Notes under the pieces: model-generated
Seen by the model: only the letters and a program-made list of their open reading frames with translations
Databases searched by the model: none
Told to the model about the DNA's origin: nothing
Position numbers and translations under genes: made by a program
Source of the DNA: Hormiphora californensis
Taxonomy: Eukaryota; Ctenophora; Tentaculata; Cydippida; Pleurobrachiidae
NCBI GenBank assembly: GCA_020137815.1
Contig: CM035360.1
Span: 5,001-69,000 of the forward strand
DNA: 64,000 nucleotides
Direction of reading: 5' to 3'
Shown: piece after piece, positions 17,300-25,371 of the stretch
Layout: each line of letters opens with the position of its first letter
Position numbering within the stretch: position 1 is the first letter of the stretch

Positions 17300-18090
17300 T
17301 AACACCTCAACCTCATAACGGGTGATAACTAAAAATTTTACTCTAGAATTTTTTCCCTTTTGAGATACAACTTCGGCCCAGTAATAGAACGATTTTTCAC
17401 ACAATTTTAAATAAGAATAACATATTGGCAAAGACTAAAACGTTCATTTTCATAGCGATCTGCGATTATATCAGATCATTTCCTCTTGCCCACCAAAGCA
17501 TATACATAGTACGTGAAATCTACAAGTGTAAACATTGTTCTAGCACCTCTAGCACGGAGCACCTGTTCTGTTCGAGATACAGCTTTGGGACAATGATAGA
17601 AAGACTTATCAGACAATTTTGAACGAAATTAACTTTGTTTCAAATTTCATAAATCTCAATTTCCTGATCAGAATCTTCTGTAACAAAGCGTAGTTTACAG
17701 GTAATTTGAGAAATCGCCATTTCGACGATCTCTCCAAACATTAAAGACTGTGGAAACCCAACTTCCCAATGAGCTAAAATCTTCGAACTTGGCAGTTATG
17801 GTTTAAATGTCAGTTATGTCATGAACAACCAGACTTCCAATTTTGAAAATTCTATCTCATCATTTCAAATCTCCGTACTACATGCTCTAGTGGAGCAATA
17901 GGAAATGGTACGATATTGCTATGAAAATGAACTTTTTAGTCTTTGATGTTATGTTATTCTGATTCAAAATTGTCTGAAATATTCTATCACTGCATGGCCC
18001 GAAGCTGTATCTCAAAAGGGAAAAATTCTACTGCTTTTTTAAATTACATAGTAACAATTTTTAGTTGTCACCCGTTACTTTCGGTCAGGT
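17300..18090. mobile_element. foldback element of about 0.8 kb
   Basis: The left arm (about 17320-17465: GGGTGATAACTAAAAATTTT, then TTTTTTCCCTTTTGAGATAC, then AAAGACTAAAACGTTCATTT) is inverted at about 17920-18080 (AAATGAACTTTTTAGTCTTT, GTATCTCAAAAGGGAAAAA, AAAATTTTTAGTTGTCACCC). The ~450-bp centre contains a second, diverged copy of the GAGATACAGCTTTGGGACAA block at about 17573. No TSD could be fixed and there is no ORF. Confidence 0.65.
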
Positions 18091-18094
18091 CATC

Positions 18095-18758
18095 CTCCAG
18101 ACGCACAAACAAACAAACAAACACCTCACCCTCCTCAATTTTTATCCTATTCCCCTTTCCTCTTAGGTTACTCTACACGAATGGAAAAACGTTAGCTGGT
18201 ACCCTGCAGGTGCCTAATCGAACAACCATGTGATATACTGTAAGTTATGTGCATATTTTAGAGCTTAATTGTGCCCGTTTGCTTTTATTCAAAAAGATAT
18301 CCCTGTTTCCCCCTCCATCACTATCTTCCTTTCCCGATTCCGGTTGTTATGTTCTAACCCTCCCGTTACATTTATTTTTAAAGGGCAGCGCCCCGTGGCG
18401 CCACGCACCATGAGTGAGCAGCCCTTCCCCTACATGTGCGTTATTCAAGTATTTTCTGTCTGGCCCGTCCGTCTCCTTTTTTTTGTTTCCCGTCGTGTTT
18501 TTATGTGCGTGTTACTTCTCTCCACTCCCATCTTGGATTTTTTTTCAAAACCTCTAATTGTTATTCGTTGTTTTTTTTTTTCACTTCCTTCCCCCCCCCT
18601 CTTCCCTTTCCCTCCTCACTTCCTTCTTCTTTTTCCACTCCTTTGAGTTAAGTACCAGGGTGTACGGACCCAACCCCCATTTCTTTGTCTCCTTTTTTTT
18701 TTTCTCTTCCCCCCCCCCCCCCCCGCCCCCCCCTCCTTCCTTCCCCCTGGAACCCAAT
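18095..18758. other. pyrimidine-rich spacer, no gene
   Basis: C/T-rich with homopolymer C runs at 18590-18600 and 18710-18733. The short open frames are low complexity and unsupported. Confidence 0.5.
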
Positions 18759-19545
18759 TGAGAGAGTTGGAGAGGGTAAACAAGAGAACAGAGGATTTAT
18801 ATGGGACATTTACCATCACTTGTTTGTCTTGTATATCTGGGATGATTTCTAAAAGATCTGATGTTTTCAAGTTCCTATATTCAGAAAGAACAGCTTGTCA
18901 GAAAATTAAAGTTATTAAATCAGGTTTATTTTGGTTCCGAAATATAATTTAAAACCCTTTTTGAGATCGTTATACATAATGTATATTCATGAAGCAAGAA
19001 AAAGAAATTTAAATTGTTTATTAAAACCCCGTTGTTTGAGAAATCTGTTGTTTTTACTGATTTGTGTAACACTTCTATTTTCACATTTTGGAAAAAAGAA
19101 CCCTCTTGTATTCTTTTTTTATAGTCAGTATGAATTGCAAATGACTTCGGGAGATGCCAATAAAACGGTTATTGGCATCTCCCTAATTCATTTGCAATTG
19201 TTATTAACAGATACAGTCGGACCCCGATATACCGGGATCGGGATGCTCGGGGGAAATGCCGAAATTGTTTTGCCCGGTACAATTACATCGGAGTCAAATA
19301 TTATTCAAATCCTATATCGGTGGAAGTTTATCCCTCCAGTAAATTGGGGTCTGTCTGTATGATATATACATACAGTGTATGTCCTAGGATCCTAAGTCCT
19401 TATACCTTATACATATAGGATAAATAACGTAACACGCGCGAAATTGTGACTTACGGTGCAAAGTAACGCGCGCAAGCAAGTCCACCGAATCGTCGTGCGC
19501 GCGATGCGATCCGGGCACAGCTACGTAGCGGCCGTTCCAAATTTT
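18759..19545. repeat. duplicated segment, copy 2
   Basis: A direct copy of 13962 onward at high identity. It lacks the 220-bp MITE (empty site around 19416), has a much shorter pogo-like element, and has lost a 17-bp stretch between two ATCGG words. It ends near 19545 where sequence next to the LINE tail begins. Confidence 0.85.
19214..19357. mobile_element. pogo/Tigger-type MITE, short form (144 bp)
   Basis: Same ends as the 14417-15382 element (CAGTCGGACCCCGATATACC at the left, AAATTGGGGTCTGTCTG at the right) with TA on both sides, but without the ~800-bp interior block. Either this is the ancestral short form or it arose by internal deletion. Confidence 0.65.
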
Positions 19546-19604
19546 CTAAGAAAATTTAAAATTTCTTCAAGAAAATCTTTAACCTTCCCAACTTCCCCCT
19601 GCAC

Positions 19605-19988
19605 TCTGGCTTTGTTCAAGTTCAAGTTCAAGTTCAATTATATTTTTACACAATACATAAAACGTGATGAAATTCCCATCGCGTGGGTCCTCCTTGTCAA
19701 ATTGTTTATTTACAGTCCCTTACTTAACATAAAAACATAAACAGCATGAGCAGCAAAACAACATTTACAGCCTCACACAACGTTCTTTCTTCCTGCCTCT
19801 CTGAAATCATTTGGGACCGTCGTGTAGCCACGCACCGGTGGTCTGTCATGGAATTGCTTCATGAATGCACCCAATTTAGCCTTTAACCCAGGAAGTGTGC
19901 CTGAAAGAGTAACCTCTCGAGGGAGTCTGTTCCATAGTTCCACCGCCATAGCTCCACCCCTCAAATAATGCCTGAATGTGCTCTGAAA
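19605..19988 (-). mobile_element. 3'-end fragment of a CR1/L2/jockey-like LINE
   Basis: On the minus strand 19988-19773 encodes STFRHYLRGGAMAVELWNRL followed by PREV and further on DRPPVRGYTTVPNDF. This parallels the ORF2 C-terminus of the LINE at 25.4-28.3 kb (AAHLWNRLPAAV and YDRPPVRGYPSLPND). The fragment ends in a short (TTGAAC)n tail at about 19614-19640, as expected for LINEs with tandem-repeat 3' ends. It is 5'-truncated exactly where the RTE-like element tail begins. Confidence 0.8.
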
Positions 19989-22900
19989 ACTTACTTACTT
20001 GATACTTGGTTCGGTCTCCTCAATCATTCGAGTGGCCGGCTCCAAGTATCCTCGCTCGTAGCGACGTGAGCTGTCTCCATTCATTTCTGTTCTCTGCAGT
20101 GTTAGTAATAGCACGAAGAGATTGGGATTGACCCGTAGCGTCTCGATAATCGTTCAGAACACAGGAAGTCCAGGTTTTACGCGGTTTTCCTCTGGAACGT
20201 CTCCCATGACTAGGCACCCAGTGGTAGAGTTTGTTGGGCACCCTACCCTCAGGCATTCTAATCAGGTGTCCAAACCAGCGGAGTCTCCCATTGCCAATGA
20301 ACTTCGAGATTGGTTCTATCCCCGCCCTCTCCAGTACCTCCCTGTTAGATACTCTCCTAAACCACTGTATTCTCAGGATTCTACGCAGGCACCGTTGGTG
20401 GAACGCCTCCACCCGGCGATCTTGGACCTGAGTAGTTGTCCAGGCCTCACAACCATAGAGAAGCACCGTCAGAACAGCAGCCCTGTAAATCCTAATCTTG
20501 GTACAGGTCCTGATATTACGGTTGTACCAGATTCTACAGAGCATACTGAATGCACTATATGCCTTCCCTATCCTGATACCCAGCTCCTTGTCGATGGTAC
20601 CATCAGAGGACATAGCCGATCCGAGATAGGTAAAATTGGTCACCTGCTCAGCCGGATTGCCCTCCACAGATATATTGACCGTATCCGCCTCCGAAAAAGG
20701 ACGCTGGTTAAGACCCTTAGAAAATGCCATAACTTTAGTCTTTTTCGCATTGATCTTCAAACCAGCATACCCTGCGTATTTAGCCAGTAAATCCGTTGAC
20801 TCCTGGAGCCCTTCCTCTGTATCATCCATTACAGCCATGTCATCCGCGTAATCGAGGTCCAGAAGCCACTCCCCTCCATCCCCACTCTCAACACCCTGAA
20901 GAGTGAGCCCCCTGGAGACAGTCTTGTTACACTCAGCAAGCTGTGCTGCCCAATTTATAACGATGTTAAAGACTGGCGGCCCCTGGATGTCGCCCTGACC
21001 AGTACCACTAAGAACACTGAACCAATCGGAGAGTTCCCCACCATGTTTCACTGCACTCACTGTACCATCAAAAAACGCACGAACTATCCGGATATATTTC
21101 TCAGGAAGACCATAATGGCGAAATGATGCCCAGACAAATTCTCTGTTTATACAATCGAATGCTGATTTAAAGTCTATAAAGTTTATGTACAATGGTAAAT
21201 TATATGCTATACACTGGTGTATGATAGTACGGAGGGAATAAATCTGATCCACACAAGAACGGTTTCGCCTAAAACCGCACTGGTTTTCCCTGAGTGCCAG
21301 TTCCAGGCCTGATGCCAACCGATCCAGCATTACAATCTGAAACAACTTAGAGGTTGTTGACCGCAGTGTAATACCCCTGTTGTTAGAACAGATACTGGGG
21401 TCACCCTTTTTAGGAATCACCGAAATAACCCCCTTCAACCACTCCTCCGGGACCTTCTCCTCCCTCCAGACTCCACCAAACAAATCCACTAGGGGGCCGA
21501 CAAGACCACTCGAGCCATACCGAAGCTGCTCATTCGTAATCCCATCAACGCCAGGACTCTTATGATTCTTGAGCCTCTTCAGTGCCGCTAAAACTTCTCC
21601 ACGAGAAGGTGGAGGATCATCCTCACCAAGGTCCTCAAAACACGGGTCCACATCCAGACCATCCAGATCCGAGAGCTGTGATGTAGTTACAGGGGGGTTT
21701 AACAGCTCAGAGAAGTGCTCCGCCCAGCGCTCCCGCTGTTGAACAGGATCAGCAATGAGTTCACCGTTCCTATCGCGAACAGCAGTACCGCCACGTTTCC
21801 TCACACCTGACAGATCTTTCATGTGCTGCCAAAGCTCCCTCTGCCGCCCATGCACCGCAGCATTCTCCAAATCCGATGCCAAACTATCCGCCCACCTATT
21901 GTCATCCAAACGTGAGGCCTTCTTGACCAGCTTGTTAAGCCTGGAGTACTCAGATCCACCAGCGGGATCATTCTTCTTCAGCTCAGCACGTTGAGAGATA
22001 AGGTCTCGAGTTTCCAGAGACAGGTGCTGTTCACGAACATGCTTAGGCCGTGCTCCCAGGACCTCAAGTGACACCTCACCGATTACCTCCTTAAATTGCC
22101 CCCACTGACCCTCCAGACTTTCCTCAGGCTCCAGAGATTCGAACCTGTTCCGGAGAGAGACATTATATTCCGTGCGTGTCTCGTCGCACCCCTTCCTGAG
22201 ATTCTCTATGGCTGGAACCTCCCTGACTGGTTTTCTACAGTTCTTCGCTGCACTCAGCCGGATCCTAACCTTTCCCCGTACCAGATAGTGATCAGACCCG
22301 ATGTCTGCACTCCTTAGGACCCTAACATCTAGCAGAGAACTTCGCCACTTGTTTCCAACACACAGATGATCAATCTGCGTGACAGTGGTACCGTCAGGAG
22401 ACTTCCACGTTCCTTTGTGATGATCCCTATGAGGGAACATCTTCCCACCAATAGACAACTGATAAGCGCCACACAAATCCTCCAACCGCTCACCGTTGTC
22501 ATTAGAAATTTGATGGAGAGAATGCCCACCACCAACCCTCGCGTTGAAATCCCCACCCAGGAAGACCACGTCCTGCCGAGGGAGCCTATCCAAAACCGAT
22601 GATAACTGGTTGTAAAACTCCTCCTTGACCGCGTCATCCTTGTCATTGGTTGGAGCATATGCAACAACAAGGGAAATATTAACATGTTTGGTGTGTAGTC
22701 GGGCTGCCATGATGCGTTCAGAGAAGGGACTGTAGGAAATTAAGGACTTCTTGACAGATTTTGATAAAACCAACCCAACACCCTGCCGCCTCAAACCATC
22801 TGCCCTGCCAGAGTTAATGAAAAGATGCCCGTTATCCAGGTTGATAACCTCCGTACCAGGCCAGTGCGTTTCTGTGAGAAGCAAAACGTCGAGTCGGAAA

Positions 22901-23365
22901 AATGAAACTGCATTAGATAATTCATACAACTTAGAGGATGATGACTGTAGAGATAAAACATTCCAAGTTGCCAGATGAAAATAATCACGAACACAATTAA
23001 GCGGATTCAATGTACCGGGGTGGGCCACACCAGGGATGTGTTGGCCCGAAATAACTCTGCGACTAAATGAAACCGGAACCGGGGCTCCCATCAGGTCGGA
23101 GGGCCCCGAATCACCTGAATCAGCTTTACCCTCCTCCCGTCCCCTGGTCACCCTAACCTCGCTGCCGCAGTACCGGTCCTTGCCAGCTTTCACCGACGCC
23201 AAATTTGAGGAGGACACCGAGAGATTCGTAGCTGAATTTTTAAAGCATGACGAGTAGCTAGCACGACACACCGCATCGCCCGCAGCCTCTTAGCCGGATC
23301 ACGCTGGACCCGCCCAGGATGGACCACGCGGAGGTGGACTGTTCGGACTTGTCATGTGAGAGGTG
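19988..23365 (-). mobile_element. RTE-like non-LTR retrotransposon, near full length
   Basis: Contains the single long endonuclease-RT ORF at 20020-23271. The 3' end is just past the stop and terminates in a short (TAAG)n tail at 19988-20002. The 5' limit is approximate: GC-rich sequence with GCTAAGAGGCTGCGGGCGAT lies upstream of the ORF and could be its 5' UTR. It abuts the 3' fragment of another LINE family. I did not find the other half of that LINE beyond 23.4 kb, so nested insertion is not proven. Confidence 0.75.
20020..23271 (-). CDS. endonuclease-reverse transcriptase polyprotein of an RTE-like LINE
   Basis: An uninterrupted frame of 1083 codons. The frame opens at a GTG; the first in-frame ATG is at 23091-23089, just before the endonuclease domain, so translation probably gives about 1020 residues. 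The N-terminal exo-endo-phosphatase domain shows LATWNVLSL, LLTETHWPG, VAYAPTNDKDD, GGDFNARVG, TQIDHLCVG and GSDHYLVRG. The reverse transcriptase follows, with NNRGITL, ENQCGFRRNRSCVDQI, motif A INFIDFKSAFD, motif B-like GTGQGDIQGPP and the catalytic YADD in DLDYADDMAV. The C-terminus has RRVEAFHQRCLRRIL then LRWFGHLIRMPEGR, typical of RTE-type elements. All key catalytic residues are present, so this copy could be recently active. The clade is assigned by eye and could be a neighbour of RTE. Confidence 0.88.
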   Translation of the reverse strand: MCRASYSSCFKNSATNLSVSSSNLASVKAGKDRYCGSEVRVTRGREEGKADSGDSGPSDLMGAPVPVSFSRRVISGQHIPGVAHPGTLNPLNCVRDYFHLATWNVLSLQSSSSKLYELSNAVSFFRLDVLLLTETHWPGTEVINLDNGHLFINSGRADGLRRQGVGLVLSKSVKKSLISYSPFSERIMAARLHTKHVNISLVVAYAPTNDKDDAVKEEFYNQLSSVLDRLPRQDVVFLGGDFNARVGGGHSLHQISNDNGERLEDLCGAYQLSIGGKMFPHRDHHKGTWKSPDGTTVTQIDHLCVGNKWRSSLLDVRVLRSADIGSDHYLVRGKVRIRLSAAKNCRKPVREVPAIENLRKGCDETRTEYNVSLRNRFESLEPEESLEGQWGQFKEVIGEVSLEVLGARPKHVREQHLSLETRDLISQRAELKKNDPAGGSEYSRLNKLVKKASRLDDNRWADSLASDLENAAVHGRQRELWQHMKDLSGVRKRGGTAVRDRNGELIADPVQQRERWAEHFSELLNPPVTTSQLSDLDGLDVDPCFEDLGEDDPPPSRGEVLAALKRLKNHKSPGVDGITNEQLRYGSSGLVGPLVDLFGGVWREEKVPEEWLKGVISVIPKKGDPSICSNNRGITLRSTTSKLFQIVMLDRLASGLELALRENQCGFRRNRSCVDQIYSLRTIIHQCIAYNLPLYINFIDFKSAFDCINREFVWASFRHYGLPEKYIRIVRAFFDGTVSAVKHGGELSDWFSVLSGTGQGDIQGPPVFNIVINWAAQLAECNKTVSRGLTLQGVESGDGGEWLLDLDYADDMAVMDDTEEGLQESTDLLAKYAGYAGLKINAKKTKVMAFSKGLNQRPFSEADTVNISVEGNPAEQVTNFTYLGSAMSSDGTIDKELGIRIGKAYSAFSMLCRIWYNRNIRTCTKIRIYRAAVLTVLLYGCEAWTTTQVQDRRVEAFHQRCLRRILRIQWFRRVSNREVLERAGIEPISKFIGNGRLRWFGHLIRMPEGRVPNKLYHWVPSHGRRSRGKPRKTWTSCVLNDYRDATGQSQSLRAITNTAENRNEWRQLTSLRARILGAGHSND

Positions 23366-23654
23366 GAAGTTACCAACAACGACACACATCACACAACCAT
23401 TCCCATCCCACACAACCATTCCCATTCCCTCTGAAAACCCCGGGCGTTAACGTGAACGGAGATTTTCTGAATAAGCTTTTGACTTTTCAGGATTCTGGAT
23501 TTAGCTTTCAAACTTTTCAACACTACTTTAAACAAATTAATTTGAGTTTCAGCCAAATGTCTGCCTGACCACCCCGGAAGACGATGCCGGATATGTCAAA
23601 CGAGATACTAGCGAAACAGAAAGCAGTGCTGTCGGAGCTTTGGCATACGTTGCA

Positions 23655-23680
23655 GGCCCCTTATAATATAATATAAGGGG
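23655..23680. repeat. short perfect hairpin
   Basis: GCCCCTTATAATATAATATAAGGGGC folds back on itself. It lies immediately left of the foldback fragment. Confidence 0.6.
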
Positions 23681-23684
23681 CCTG

Positions 23685-23905
23685 GAGGGAATACCGCGCT
23701 AGGGGGGAATACATAATCAATCATATCTCCGGTTCCAGATAAGGTAGAGAAATCGTTTTGGTAGCGTTGGAAAGAGGAAGATAACAGCTTTCAAATGCAA
23801 CCGGTTTCAGGTCTCTATCTTATCAGGAACAGGAGATATGAACCAAACTCCGCAAAATCGAGTGCGGTAAAATCAAAATTTGAATGAAATTTTAAAAAAG
23901 GTGTC
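23685..23905. mobile_element. foldback fragment carrying the shared motif
   Basis: TATCTCCGGTTCCAGAT at 23724-23740 is inverted at 23822-23838, and ACCGxxxxx/GAGACCTGAAACCGG-like arms lie between. TSDs and outer TIRs were not resolved. It lies just upstream of the LINE that starts near 24.0 kb. Confidence 0.5.
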
Positions 23906-24033
23906 CCTGCAAGAATCTGTGACGTCACTTTTTGAAAACAACCCATCTTTCAACGGCTATTGCTCGGCCTCCTTAAGTCCAATTAACTTCTCTCAAAAAC
24001 AGCAAGGTAGATAATCGTCAGATCTAACAACTG

Positions 24034-25371
24034 GTGAAAGAATCAAGTCAAACGGACTTCAGGAGCCAAAGTTATAAGCACCGCCGTTTTTTCGACCGCA
24101 AAGTTATCTTCGACCCAGCCGGGATCAGGCCAAACACGCGCGCGGCATTCCCTCCAGTCCCCTCGTTGCGGGGGTGCGCGCATGAGGGGGCTGCAGCGCA
24201 TTCCAAGTCGGAGCTATGTGATGACCCCGACTGTAGTGACGAGGTGAAACGGATCGTGAAGGCCTACAGTCCTACAGCTAAAAGGTACCAGACCAATCTC
24301 AAGGCACTTGATCGTTTTACGGACATTGTTTTGGAGGAGGCTGCGCTTTTCTTTGGGGGGAAACCCCGTACTGATGACGGAAAGGAAAAACGGTACCGGG
24401 ACAAAGCCAGTCTCATCGACTGGTTGATAATGGCTATTGAAAGTCTATTTCCGCAATTTTGTGAGGCATGCGAGAAAGACTATGTGATCAAAAGGTGTGA
24501 GAAATCCAGGTTCAATTGTGGAAGTTGTGGGGCAGGGAGCCATAATTGCACCCTAATCCAGGAGCAACCGCTGTGCTCTATTCCAGGTTTCAAGTGGATT
24601 TGTCACATGTGTTGCAAGAAACACACACTGGAAAAGTTTGTGGGTTCCAGTGGGGAGTTTGCAAGCCCTCCCAAGAGTGCAGCAAGTGAGGCTTCGGATG
24701 ACGCCCTAAGGAGGAGGTTTAGCTTCATGTCAGAGGTTGGAGACACCAAACCAGAACACCAGCAGAAGCCACCCGGTCAGAAATTCAACAGTGTGGAGGA
24801 GGCTGATGAGGGCAAGAAGAAAGACGATGATAAGCCGATCCCGGTGTGCCAACACTACCTACAAAATCGGTGCAAGTACGGCCGCTACGGAACGAAGAAG
24901 ATCGACGGAGTTTCATGCCAGAAGTCACATCCCCCAATGTGCCGGAGATACTGCGCCCATGGGTCCATGAAGAAATACGGCTGTCAGCTGGGGAAAGAGT
25001 GTCGATACTACCATCCACCTATCTGCCGCTCTTCCCAGTTCAGGCACGAATGCCTCAAGAAGGACTGTCGTTTTCAGCATCTCAAGAACACCCGACGAGT
25101 TGCAGTGGACGAGACTCTCAATCGGAACAGAACCCTGTCTTTTGGTGTCGGAAGGGCTGAGACGAACTATGCTAGGGATACGGAGATACCACGATCCCAA
25201 AATCCGAGTGGTAGCTCCAATGACACCCGTGAACCACCCCGATTTGATGAGGATTCTTTTTTAGAGAGACTGTTCGGGAGAATGGAAGTGAGAATGAAAC
25301 AGATGCTAGACAAGAGGTTCGAGAGTATAGAGACGATACGCCCGACTCTAAGTCAATGGAGAGATCGTTAG
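24034..25371 (+). CDS. LINE ORF1 protein with Cys-rich and CCCH zinc motifs
   Basis: A 445-codon frame that opens after a TAA. Its first possible start is CTG/GTG at 24031-24036; the first in-frame ATG is not until 24430. This copy may therefore have lost its start codon (GTG in place of ATG) or use a non-AUG start. Residues of about 145-200 form a Cys/His-rich, PHD-like cluster (CEACEKDY, CGSCGAGSHNC, WICHMCCKKH). Residues of about 270-350 hold three CCCH-type knuckles (CQHYLQNRCKYG, CAHGSMKKYGCQLGKECRYYH, CLKKDCRFQH). ORF1 proteins of this type bind the element RNA. The stop lies in the sequence shared with the ORF2 start. Confidence 0.75.
   Translation: MKESSQTDFRSQSYKHRRFFDRKVIFDPAGIRPNTRAAFPPVPSLRGCAHEGAAAHSKSELCDDPDCSDEVKRIVKAYSPTAKRYQTNLKALDRFTDIVLEEAALFFGGKPRTDDGKEKRYRDKASLIDWLIMAIESLFPQFCEACEKDYVIKRCEKSRFNCGSCGAGSHNCTLIQEQPLCSIPGFKWICHMCCKKHTLEKFVGSSGEFASPPKSAASEASDDALRRRFSFMSEVGDTKPEHQQKPPGQKFNSVEEADEGKKKDDDKPIPVCQHYLQNRCKYGRYGTKKIDGVSCQKSHPPMCRRYCAHGSMKKYGCQLGKECRYYHPPICRSSQFRHECLKKDCRFQHLKNTRRVAVDETLNRNRTLSFGVGRAETNYARDTEIPRSQNPSGSSNDTREPPRFDEDSFLERLFGRMEVRMKQMLDKRFESIETIRPTLSQWRDR

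Noticed and set aside
20122-20790. 222-codon plus-strand ORF
   Set aside because: Antisense shadow of the RTE-like RT frame.
23089-23271. Start of the RTE-like ORF at its most upstream codon
   Set aside because: That codon is GTG; the first ATG (23091-23089) lies just before the endonuclease domain and is the more likely start.
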